From positions 124,001-188,000 of the forward strand of contig JAAFIF010000005.1 in the NCBI GenBank assembly GCA_013298625.1: a stretch of DNA of 64,000 nucleotides. Direction: 5' to 3'. Both the position numbers and the translations under genes were made by a program. This DNA comes from Myxococcales bacterium (lineage in GTDB: Bacteria > Myxococcota_A > Polyangia > Polyangiales > Ga0077539). Of the stretch, positions 26,188 through 33,465 are shown piece by piece (positions within the stretch are counted from its first letter, which is position 1; each line of letters opens with the position of its first letter). The notes beneath the pieces are model-generated. The model made no database searches. It saw only the letters and a list, made by a program, of their open reading frames with translations, and was not told the DNA's origin.

Positions 26188-26586
26188 GTCCCGCTGCCTC
26201 GATCCTGTTGCCCGCTCTGCTGCGTTGTAACCGCTGCGTGAGTCGGCGTCGTTCCTCACTTCGTGCCGTTGGCGCACGGTCACGCGCATGCGAACCCGCA
26301 ATCCGGATCTCGAAGCGCGCTGGTGTAGGGCGCGGTAGGGACGGCCCTTCTTCGGCAAAGACTCGGGCCGCCCCCCGCACAGAGCCGAGCGACACTACCG
26401 CGATCGTTCACACGGCGGCTACCTGGATTTCAACAGGAGAACGTCGCTATACCGCGCCCGCGACGAGCGTCGAAGACGCGCGGAGCGGAATAGCGCGGTT
26501 GCAATCAAGTCAAACCACTGCCGCGCACCGGGAAAACTACGAACCCCGGCGCGGTAGTGGTTTAGCAGGACAGGCATCGGTGCCGC
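26188..26586. other. Convergent intergenic region with two long hairpins
   Basis: This 399-base gap has no believable coding frame or tRNA. It contains a ten-position stem at 26338-26347/26365-26374 (one mismatch) and a second, longer stem at 26512-26563 listed separately. The rest is unassigned. It separates the host-like GC-rich side from the lower-GC end of the sugar operon. Confidence 0.5.
26512..26563 (-). terminator. Long hairpin ending the surface-sugar operon
   Basis: AAACCACTGCCGCGC, then A, then CCGGG pairs with CCCGGCGCGGTAGTGGTTT at 26545-26563: about 19 pairs with one G-U and a one-base bulge around a 12-base loop. It lies 24 bases past the stop of the last operon gene. On the minus strand the stem is followed by the moderately T-rich GACTTGATTGC. 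A good terminator candidate for the minus strand and possibly for both. Confidence 0.6.
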
Positions 26587-27204
26587 TCAAACCAACAGCT
26601 TCCGACGGCGAAACTCGTCGAACTCAGAAACATGCAGGTATCCTCGGTATCGACAACTACTCTCAAATCGAATACACTCAGACGGATCGATATTCCGAAT
26701 AGGTCGCGCTGGATTTCCCGCAAGCACAACGTAACCATCCGGGAACGACTTCGTCACCACTGCGCCGGCGGCAACAACGGTGAAGTCCCCCAATCGAACG
26801 CCAGGTAGGACGACAGAATTCATGGCGAGCCAACAGTACGAGCCGATCTCAACTCGCTTTCGAATCGAGACACGACTATCGGTAACGGCATGGTTTGAAC
26901 TGATGATCCCTACGCCCGGCGCAATTTGTGTATAATCGCCAATTACCACTCCGCCCGATCCCTGAATGTAGCACCCAGACATCAGTCCTGGTGAAGTCTC
27001 GATGCCAATCAGAATACTGCGCCAGTGCTGAATCGTCGACGACGGATGGACTGGCCAGTATGGCACTCGATCATCGCCCATCAGGAAACGAACAAACTGT
27101 GCATTAAATGGAGCAGGCGTCTGCGTCGCTCGAGTCTCAAGCCACATACGGCCCCATTTCGTCGCGCGGAGCGCATTCTTCACGAATAGCTTAGATCGAT
27201 TCAC
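26587..27204 (-). CDS. Hexapeptide-repeat acyltransferase (left-handed beta-helix)
   Basis: A 205-residue O- or N-acetyltransferase of the CatB/WcaF type that would acetylate a sugar with acetyl-CoA as trimer. The left-handed beta-helix is visible as repeated [VIL]Gxx units: GGVVIGDYTQIAPGVGII, then VEIGSYCWLAMNSVVLPG, then VRLGDFTVVAAGAVV, followed by GNPARPI, the family's closing motif. SSNHAVTD carries the likely catalytic His. The start is GTG 27204 (GAGG eight bases upstream) or GTG 27213; either overlaps the end of the flippase gene, so the two are coupled. Last gene of the operon. GC content is clearly lower than in the window average, as in the flippase. Confidence 0.82.
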   Translation of the reverse strand: MNRSKLFVKNALRATKWGRMWLETRATQTPAPFNAQFVRFLMGDDRVPYWPVHPSSTIQHWRSILIGIETSPGLMSGCYIQGSGGVVIGDYTQIAPGVGIISSNHAVTDSRVSIRKRVEIGSYCWLAMNSVVLPGVRLGDFTVVAAGAVVTKSFPDGYVVLAGNPARPIRNIDPSECIRFESSCRYRGYLHVSEFDEFRRRKLLV

Positions 27205-28471
27205 GCTTGCCACCTCTTCCTTTCGAAAACGATCGACAGCGAACAAAGTACACAACATACACAACAGAGTACAGCGCAGAGAACATACCGATCGCCAAGC
27301 GCGCATCGTGCAGCACCTGCACGCCCAGTCGCAACGATGCGTAGGCACCAAGCAGAACGACGATATGCAACACAAAGTCCTCCGCCTGCTTCTCTACGAT
27401 GTAGTACGAAAAGCTCAGTGGGCTAACGATCATCTTCAAGAAAAACATGCCCGCCAGCAACTGACTCATCATTCCAGCGATTCGCCACTGCTCGCCGAAG
27501 ATCAGCGAAAAAATCGACTCCCCCGCAATCATCAAAGTCACGAACGGAACTATCCCGACCAATGCGAGCGTTTTCGCGACACTCGCGAATATTGCTGAAA
27601 ATTCACCATTCTGTCGATACTCGCGTGATGCGCGCTCTTTGAAGGCATCAAGAACGGAACCAGACACCACGGAGATCGGCGCGCCGACGACCAGCAGTAC
27701 GAATGCATACGCTCCGGCAGATGCCGCGTCCAAGACGAGCAACGGCATTTGCCCGGCATACGTGCTCATAAGATCGGCCGGCAATGCGTACTTGGCAAGC
27801 CCACGATGCCGCTTCGCGATCGCCACCAGCGAAGCCGCCGACACCGCGCGCACCGACTTAGGCGCAAATCGAACTATGTGAACTAGCGTGATCAAAGTAA
27901 CAACGGCTTGTCCAATCATACTCGAGATCATCAGGCCACCACGAACGTGGAGGATCCCGAAGCCGATATTTCCGACGGCAATCGCGACAGCGCGGGCCAC
28001 GCGAGCGCCAGACAGCACTGAAAATGACTGACTTCGAAGAATACCGTAATTCGCGATTTGGAAGACGCTATTCATGAACGCCATCAATGGCAGCAGATAC
28101 ACCCAACTACCGATGCGCGTATTCGTGACAACTCGAAGCACGGAGTGCCCAGCAACGACGATCACCGCGCCTCCGAGCACACAGACTGCGACTGACAGAA
28201 TTACGCAAAACACGATGATATCAAAAGCGTCCTCATCTGATTCTGCCTGAACAATCGCAAGCTCGTAGCGCGCGGAAGCAAACGAAGCGAACGTCATGGC
28301 CGCCAGCATGAATCCAGCGAATACGCCATACTCTTCGGGGCTATAGAGACGTGTGAGAATCGGTGATACAAGCATCGGGATCGCTGACGCGATCACGGTG
28401 CCTGTCATCATCGTCGCGACGTTCTTCAGAAAGGATCCATGAGCGAAACGTTCGAGTTTCGATAGTTTCAT
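27191..28471 (-). CDS. Wzx-type polysaccharide flippase
   Basis: A 426-residue inner-membrane protein that should move lipid-linked sugar repeat units to the periplasm. About 12 hydrophobic segments run through its whole length. The N-terminus AHGSFLKNVATMMTGTVIAS and PILTRLYSPEEYGVFAGF is the typical Wzx/MVF opening (LTRLYSPEEYG). Start ATG 28471 gives the usual N-terminus; the frame extends to 28549 but would then overlap the previous gene. It lies downstream of the nucleotidyltransferase gene and its end overlaps the acetyltransferase start. GC content is lower and codons less biased than elsewhere, common for horizontally exchanged flippases. The transported glycan is inferred to contain the acetamidino sugar made by upstream genes. 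Confidence 0.88.
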   Translation of the reverse strand: MKLSKLERFAHGSFLKNVATMMTGTVIASAIPMLVSPILTRLYSPEEYGVFAGFMLAAMTFASFASARYELAIVQAESDEDAFDIIVFCVILSVAVCVLGGAVIVVAGHSVLRVVTNTRIGSWVYLLPLMAFMNSVFQIANYGILRSQSFSVLSGARVARAVAIAVGNIGFGILHVRGGLMISSMIGQAVVTLITLVHIVRFAPKSVRAVSAASLVAIAKRHRGLAKYALPADLMSTYAGQMPLLVLDAASAGAYAFVLLVVGAPISVVSGSVLDAFKERASREYRQNGEFSAIFASVAKTLALVGIVPFVTLMIAGESIFSLIFGEQWRIAGMMSQLLAGMFFLKMIVSPLSFSYYIVEKQAEDFVLHIVVLLGAYASLRLGVQVLHDARLAIGMFSALYSVVYVVYFVRCRSFSKGRGGKRESI

Positions 28472-28529
28472 CGCAGGACTCGCTCGCACCGATCGTTGGC
28501 CCAACGCCAAGGCACTGACGACACCGTGG

Positions 28530-29588
28530 TCATGTTCCGCTCCGCGCACGCAACAACGACTCGAGTTGTCCGACGTCGATCCAGTCCTCTTCGAGCGTGT
28601 GCGCGCCGACCGAGCGGCCGTCGGACAAACATCGCTCGAAGAGCGACGTGATGGGAAACTCGGTGTCGCGCGGGACCATCTGCACCGCGGCAGGCTCGAG
28701 CACGTACACTCCCGCGTTCACAAGATACTCGAGTGATGGCTTCTCGCGAAATCCCCGGATTCGTCCTTGGTCCACATCGACCACGCCGAACGGGACCGCC
28801 ACAGCATACCTGCGGACGCCCATCGTCGCCACGTGACCGCCCGCGCGATGCGCCGCGAGCATCGCGGGCAGGTCGATCTGCGTCACGAGATCACCATTGA
28901 GCATCAGCGTCGCGCAAGACGGCGCGTCTTCGAGCAAGGCGAGCGCTCCGCCCGTTCCGAGCGGCCGCTGCTCGCGCAGATAGCGAATTCGACAGCCGAG
29001 CGAGGTGCCGTCCCCGAAATGCTGCTCGATCTTCGTGCCGAGATAGTTGATCGCGAGATAAATTTCGGTGATCCCGAAGCCGACCAGGTGCAGCACCAGC
29101 CGCTCGAGGATGGGACGCCCAGCCACGGGCAACATCGGTTTCGGCGTGTGCTCTGTGAGCGGAAACAGCCGGGATCCCCGGCCTCCCGCCATGATCACCG
29201 CCCGCACGTCGTCGCGCCTGTTCCCCGCCATCGCGCGGCGAAAGTGCACGGCGACCAACCGACGCTCTTCGGTCAGTACCGCGATCTGTTCGAGACCGCG
29301 CGCGCTCATCACTTCAACGGCGTTTGCGCGGCTCGTCGCCTCGTCGACGAACGCCACGCTGGCGTCGCACAGTTCGAGGCGAATCGGAGCATCCAGCAAT
29401 TGCCCCCGCAGCAACGCTCGCCGAGCGCAGTCGTTGTCGACCGAGCCGAGCACGCGCCGAGCATCGTCGACGACGTAGAGCGTCGAGCACTCGTCGAGTC
29501 GCTCGAGCGCGCTCCGAAACGGCGCTCCGACCAGCACGCAACAGCGCTCGATCGCGGCCGCTGCTCGAATCGGATCCTGCAGGCTCAT
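28530..29588 (-). CDS. CBS-domain plus sugar-nucleotidyltransferase (PtmE-like)
   Basis: A 352-residue cytosolic enzyme. The N-terminal 120 residues look like a CBS pair (STLYVVDDARRVLGSVDN). From about 127 comes the nucleotidyltransferase signature VIMAGGRGSRLFPLTEHTPK and then PMLPVAGRPILERLV, with metal-binding LMLNGDLV further on. This layout equals PtmE, the guanylyltransferase that makes GDP-sugars for the legionaminic acid route in Campylobacter. It would activate a glucosamine-type 1-phosphate before the LegB-like dehydratase encoded just upstream. ATG 29588 is sure; the gene starts 27 bases after legB. A general mannose- or glucose-1-phosphate transferase is the alternative. Confidence 0.83.
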   Translation of the reverse strand: MSLQDPIRAAAAIERCCVLVGAPFRSALERLDECSTLYVVDDARRVLGSVDNDCARRALLRGQLLDAPIRLELCDASVAFVDEATSRANAVEVMSARGLEQIAVLTEERRLVAVHFRRAMAGNRRDDVRAVIMAGGRGSRLFPLTEHTPKPMLPVAGRPILERLVLHLVGFGITEIYLAINYLGTKIEQHFGDGTSLGCRIRYLREQRPLGTGGALALLEDAPSCATLMLNGDLVTQIDLPAMLAAHRAGGHVATMGVRRYAVAVPFGVVDVDQGRIRGFREKPSLEYLVNAGVYVLEPAAVQMVPRDTEFPITSLFERCLSDGRSVGAHTLEEDWIDVGQLESLLRARSGT

Positions 29589-29615
29589 GGGGTCGCCCCG
29601 ATCCGCGCGCGACGC

Positions 29616-30611
29616 TCAAACATTGTAGATGTCCGTCTTGTATTTCGCGAGGTTCTCGCGCTGCGTAAACCACTGGACCGTTCGCGCGAGGCCGTCTTCG
29701 AGCGAGACGCTCGGGCGGTGACCGGTGAGCGCGACCATCTTTGCGTTGTCGCACCAGAGGCGAAGAACCTCGGATTTCTCAGGGCGAATGCGCTGCTCGT
29801 CGACCACCGCCTCGACCTGCACGCCCATCACGCGCGCGATGAGCGCGAGCAGCGCGCCGATCGTGATCTCATGGTTCGCGCCCATGTTGACGGTCTCGCC
29901 GATGGCCTCGTCGCAGCGCGAGAGCGCCAAGAAGCCACGGCACGTATCCTCGACATAGTTGAGGTCGCGCGTGGGCCGCAGGTCTCCGAGCGACAGCTGA
30001 CGCTTGCCCGCCGCGATCTGCGAGATGATCGTCGGGATCACCGCGCGCGCTGACTGCCTCGGACCATACGTGTTAAACGGCCGCGCGATGGTCAGCGGCA
30101 TCGAAAACGCCGTGAAGAAACTCTGTGCGATCGCGTCGGCTCCGATCTTCGACGCGCTGTACGGCGACTGCGCTTGGAGCGGGTGCTTCTCGTCGATCGG
30201 CACGTACTGCGCTGTGCCATACACCTCGCTCGTCGAGGTGTGGATGACGCGCCGCGTGCCGAGGTCGCGAGCGGCCTGGCAGATGTTCAGCGTTCCGCGG
30301 ACGTTGGTGTCGATGTAGCTGTCTGGCGCGACGTACGAGTACGGGATCGCGATGAGCGCAGCCAAATGAAACACGACGTCGACGCCTTTCATCGCCGCGC
30401 GGCAGAACGTCGGGTCGCGCACGTCTCCGCTCACGACTTCGACGCCGAGCGCTCGCAGGTCGATCGTGTCGAGCCAGCCCCATTGATTGAACGAGTTGTA
30501 CTGCGCGAGCGCGCGCACGGCGTACCCCTCGCGTGCGAGCAGCTCGACGAGGTGGGATCCAATGAATCCGTCCGCTCCAGTGACGAGCGCGGTTGGCTGT
30601 TTCTCTGTCAT
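29616..30611 (-). CDS. legB: LegB-like NAD-dependent sugar 4,6-dehydratase
   Basis: A 331-residue extended SDR enzyme converting an NDP-GlcNAc to its 4-keto-6-deoxy form. The Rossmann motif is TGADGFIGSHL (12-22), the catalytic region TSTSEVYG with YSASK (Tyr-x3-Lys), and RPFNTYGPRQSARAVIPTI fits the LegB group, as does the C-terminal YKTDIYNV. It is ten bases downstream of the HisF-like gene and 27 bases upstream of the nucleotidyltransferase gene, so co-transcribed. The later legionaminic genes (aminotransferase, acetyltransferase, epimerase, NeuB-like synthase, CMP-transferase) are not in the window, so the final sugar could be a different 6-deoxy amino sugar. Confidence 0.85.
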   Translation of the reverse strand: MTEKQPTALVTGADGFIGSHLVELLAREGYAVRALAQYNSFNQWGWLDTIDLRALGVEVVSGDVRDPTFCRAAMKGVDVVFHLAALIAIPYSYVAPDSYIDTNVRGTLNICQAARDLGTRRVIHTSTSEVYGTAQYVPIDEKHPLQAQSPYSASKIGADAIAQSFFTAFSMPLTIARPFNTYGPRQSARAVIPTIISQIAAGKRQLSLGDLRPTRDLNYVEDTCRGFLALSRCDEAIGETVNMGANHEITIGALLALIARVMGVQVEAVVDEQRIRPEKSEVLRLWCDNAKMVALTGHRPSVSLEDGLARTVQWFTQRENLAKYKTDIYNV

Positions 30612-30620
30612 CGAACAACC

Positions 30621-31424
30621 TCAACCAGCGCCACTAGCGACGCTCGGACGCGCGGTCTTGGAGACGTATGTCCGAAGCACGCGACGCTCGGACGCCGAAA
30701 GATACGAAATCAGCACCGCCCGATGCGGACCGATAAAAACGAACCGAGCGCCGATCGCCAGCGCCGACACCGAACCCGTGCGCAGCGCGTCGAGCAGCGT
30801 GTCGAGCGAACCGCCGCCGCCTGCCGCGACGAGCGGCACGGACAGCTGCCCGTCTAGCGCACGAAGAAGCTCGAGGTCGAACCCGCTCATCGTCCCGTCG
30901 CGGTCGACGCTCTGCACGAGGATCTCGCCCGCGCCCAGCGCCTCGAGGCGGCGCGCCCAGCGGATCGGGTCGCGCTCGGGCACGGCGACGTTCGCGTGAG
31001 AGTGCACGCGCGCCCGGCCCCAGCGACGCGCGACGTCGACCACGCCGACGACGCACTGAGCGCCGAAGCTCTCGGACAGCTCCGTCACGAGCGACGGATT
31101 GGCCAACGCTGCAGAGTTGACGGCGACCTTCTCGACGCCGAGCGCGAGCATGGTGCGCGCTTGCTCGACCGAGCGAATCGCGCCGCCGTAGCACACTGGC
31201 ATGAACGCCTCCGAGACGATCGACTCGATCAGCTTGTAGTCCGGCTCTCGCCCCTGCTTCGACGCGCGCACGTCGAAGAGAAAGAGCTCGTCGACCTCTT
31301 TCTCGTTGAAGATCTTGACCACGTTGATGGGGTCGCCGACGTAGACGGGCTCGTCGAAGCCCTGCGTCTTCACGAGGCCGCCGTCGTCGAGCAACAGCAC
31401 TGGAATCACGCGCTCACGAAGCAC
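30621..31424 (-). CDS. HisF-like acetamidino-sugar modification protein (AglZ/HisF2 family)
   Basis: A 267-residue (beta-alpha)8 barrel related to imidazole-glycerol-phosphate synthase HisF. It shows VIPVLLLDDGGLVKTQGF at the N-terminus, PVCYGGAIRS in the middle, VQSVDRDGTMSG and VAAGGGGS near the phosphate sites. The catalytic Asp pair (DD near residue 13-14 and DRDGT) is kept. In sugar clusters such HisF copies work with a HisH glutaminase and an amidotransferase to turn an N-acetyl group into an acetamidino group. The gene overlaps hisH by 11 bases and sits with the amidotransferase gene, not with histidine genes, so the accessory role is much more likely than histidine synthesis. Confidence 0.85.
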   Translation of the reverse strand: MLRERVIPVLLLDDGGLVKTQGFDEPVYVGDPINVVKIFNEKEVDELFLFDVRASKQGREPDYKLIESIVSEAFMPVCYGGAIRSVEQARTMLALGVEKVAVNSAALANPSLVTELSESFGAQCVVGVVDVARRWGRARVHSHANVAVPERDPIRWARRLEALGAGEILVQSVDRDGTMSGFDLELLRALDGQLSVPLVAAGGGGSLDTLLDALRTGSVSALAIGARFVFIGPHRAVLISYLSASERRVLRTYVSKTARPSVASGAG

Positions 31425-32064
31425 GATTCGCCTCGTCGACGTACGAGAGCCAGTTCGCGAGCACGGTCATCCCGTGACGATGGCTCTTCTCTGGGTGAAA
31501 CTGCGCGCCCCAGATGTGGCGATCGCGCACGGCGGCGACGAAGGGCGAGCCATAGTGGCTGCGCGCCGCGACCGCACGCGGATCATCGCAGACGATGTGA
31601 AACGAATGCACGAAGTAGAACCGCGTCTCGCCCGGCTCGTGACCGCGAAAGAACACGGGGTCCGCGGGCTCGACTTCGTTCCACCCCATGTGCGGGATCG
31701 CGAGCTCGTGACCGCGCTCGAAGCGAAATCGACGGACGTCCGCGGCGATCCAGCCGAGCCCGCGAGACGTGCCCTCTTCGCTGCTGCGTGCCAGCAGCTG
31801 CGCCCCGAGGCAGATGCCCAGCACAGGCACCTGACGGCCGAGCACTTGCTCGTCGAGCGCCGCGCGCAGGCCCAGGCGGTCGAGCTCGCGCGTCCCTCGG
31901 TCGAAGTGCCCGACGCCCGGAAGGATCAACGCCCGCGCCCGCGCGATCCGCGCAGGGTCGCCAGTGATCTCGGGCGTGCGACACAGCCGCCTCAGCATGT
32001 TCGCGACAGAGCCGAGGTTGCCGAGCCCGTAGTCAACGATGGTCACCGAAGCCGCGTCAGCCAC
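31414..32064 (-). CDS. HisH-like glutamine amidotransferase of the acetamidino-sugar pathway
   Basis: A 216-residue class I glutaminase that would release ammonia from glutamine for the HisF-like and WbpG-like partners. The N-terminus VTIVDYGLGNLGSV is the HisH opening; the nucleophile Cys lies in GICLGAQLL, and the His-Glu pair in QFHPEKS completes the triad. PGVGHFD carries the oxyanion-strand PGVG element. It overlaps the amidotransferase gene by eight bases and the hisF-like gene by 11, so all three are translated together. As no hisA/hisB/hisI lies nearby, it is taken as the sugar-pathway paralogue. Confidence 0.86.
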   Translation of the reverse strand: MADAASVTIVDYGLGNLGSVANMLRRLCRTPEITGDPARIARARALILPGVGHFDRGTRELDRLGLRAALDEQVLGRQVPVLGICLGAQLLARSSEEGTSRGLGWIAADVRRFRFERGHELAIPHMGWNEVEPADPVFFRGHEPGETRFYFVHSFHIVCDDPRAVAARSHYGSPFVAAVRDRHIWGAQFHPEKSHRHGMTVLANWLSYVDEANRAS

Positions 32065-33250
32065 GAGCGAGCGCCTCTCCGTCGGTCGAACGCTTGAGAG
32101 CCGACGTCGCGCGCCGCGCGACCGAGCGCACCGCGCGCCACGCCTCGAAGATCCGCTCGTCCGACGCGAAGTCTTCGTGCGGCCGTCCAGGGCGCGCCAT
32201 GATCTCGTTGAACTCGCCCTCTGTGATTCCGAACTTTTTGATCACAAACTCGCGGTCGATCTGCATCTGCGCCGGGTCGTAGTGAGGCCGTTCGAGCTCG
32301 GCCAGCGCCTCTTCGCGCGACAGCTGCCCCGAGCAGATGAGCCGAGACAGGTGCAATCGTCGCTTATCGATGCCGAACTTCGTGGGGAGAATATATCCCT
32401 GATAGAATCGCGTGATAATCGACTCGCCGTGCTTGCCGACGTACGTGCGATAGCCGTACCTCGCCGTCAGCTCAGCGATCGCCGCGCTCTTGATGTACGG
32501 ATAGCGAGACAAGAACGGCAGCCACTCGACCTGCCGCTGCCGAACATATCGCTCCACCGAGGACAACATGGGAAACGTCGTGAGCGGCGTGCTCGTGTAC
32601 GCGTCGTGAATCGCGCGCAGGTTCGTCAGGTCGAGCTTGCGGTGGTTCCAATTCGGGGGGAGCGACGTCTCCGTCGAGTGATTGTCTCCAGAGAGCACGT
32701 AGCGAATTCCGAACTTCAGCGCGGTCCTCATCGTCCCGGCGATGATCGCGTGATCGCTGGGCATCTCGAGGTCGACGACGTCCGAGCGCAAGAACGCCAG
32801 CTGCAGATCCCGAAACTGCTCCCAGCGAATGAGCACGGTGTACAAGTCCACGTCGAGCGCGCGCAGCAACGCTTCGATGTTCATGACCGCGAGCTCGGAG
32901 TTCCACCCGTTGTCGACGTGAACCACGAGCGGGCGAAGCCCTTCGCTCACCGCGAGATGCAGCGCATAACAGGAATCTGCGCCTCCCGAGAGCCCGACGA
33001 CGCAATCGTAGCGACGCCCACGTCCGGCATCGCGCACCCGCGCCAACAGCGCGGCCCGCTGCCTTCGCAGCTGCTCGTCGCTGACCTCGACTTCACCCGA
33101 CTCGACGAGCGCGTCCCATCGACGACAAAACGTGCAGATGCCGCGCTCGTCGAGCGCGAGGTTCGCCGCGCTCGAGTCCATGACACAGCGCACGCACTCG
33201 GCGACCACGACATCGCCCAGGCGACCGCGGCGCGCAACAACGTCGGACAT
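32057..33250 (-). CDS. N-acetyl sugar amidotransferase (WbpG/PseA family)
   Basis: A 397-residue PP-loop ATPase that activates a sugar N-acetyl group with ATP and adds ammonia to form an acetamidino group, as WbpG does for O-antigen sugars and PseA for pseudaminic acid. A Cys pair CVRCVMD near residue 18 and CTFC near 37 form a probable zinc knuckle. The PP-loop is VVGLSGGADSCY near 83-94. GTMRTALKFGIRYVLSGDNHSTE and the C-terminal MARPGRPHEDF fit the family. Start ATG 33250 has AGGTGG upstream. First gene of the operon; a promoter candidate lies 116-144 bases upstream. Confidence 0.87.
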   Translation of the reverse strand: MSDVVARRGRLGDVVVAECVRCVMDSSAANLALDERGICTFCRRWDALVESGEVEVSDEQLRRQRAALLARVRDAGRGRRYDCVVGLSGGADSCYALHLAVSEGLRPLVVHVDNGWNSELAVMNIEALLRALDVDLYTVLIRWEQFRDLQLAFLRSDVVDLEMPSDHAIIAGTMRTALKFGIRYVLSGDNHSTETSLPPNWNHRKLDLTNLRAIHDAYTSTPLTTFPMLSSVERYVRQRQVEWLPFLSRYPYIKSAAIAELTARYGYRTYVGKHGESIITRFYQGYILPTKFGIDKRRLHLSRLICSGQLSREEALAELERPHYDPAQMQIDREFVIKKFGITEGEFNEIMARPGRPHEDFASDERIFEAWRAVRSVARRATSALKRSTDGEALARG

Positions 33251-33322
33251 CACCGCCACCTGTTGCGCGAGTCCCCAACCTGCCCACCACACTCAGCGAT
33301 GGTCAGTTGCCCACTTTTCGCT

Positions 33323-33334
33323 CTGGAATTCCAG
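33323..33334. promoter_or_regulatory. Perfect 12-bp palindrome in the operon leader
   Basis: CTGGAATTCCAG is fully self-complementary. It lies 73 bases upstream of the first sugar-operon gene and just downstream of the promoter candidate, so it could be an operator. A second small inverted repeat TTCAC/GTGAA is at 33348-33360, close to the predicted transcript start. No matching regulator is known from the window. Confidence 0.3.
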
Positions 33335-33365
33335 TCCATGTGCCGCTTCACCAAGTGAATGAGGT

Positions 33366-33394
33366 ACTCTACTGACGGGGTTGCCTCGTTGCAA
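33366..33394 (-). promoter_or_regulatory. Sigma-70-like promoter candidate for the sugar operon
   Basis: On the minus strand TTGCAA (33394-33389) and TAGAGT (33371-33366) are separated by 17 bases. Each matches the consensus hexamers at four of six positions. A start near 33359 would give a leader of about 110 bases before ATG 33250. In such GC-rich DNA this AT-richer patch stands out, but chance matches are possible. Confidence 0.35.
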
Positions 33395-33465
33395 CGCTGG
33401 ACTGAGTTGCCTGTGCGGGCGCAGCGATTCATCGGAGCCCGTCGCGCTCGCCCTCCCCCGGCGCG

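Noticed and set aside
26512-26563. Hairpin with GCGGTAGTGGTTTAGC as part of a tRNA gene or att site
   Set aside because: No acceptor, anticodon or T-loop arrangement fits around it, and its two arms are near-perfect inverted copies, which suits a terminator.
30621-32064. HisF and HisH as histidine biosynthesis genes
   Set aside because: They overlap a WbpG-type amidotransferase gene and lie in a sugar operon with no other his genes, so the acetamidino-sugar role is preferred.
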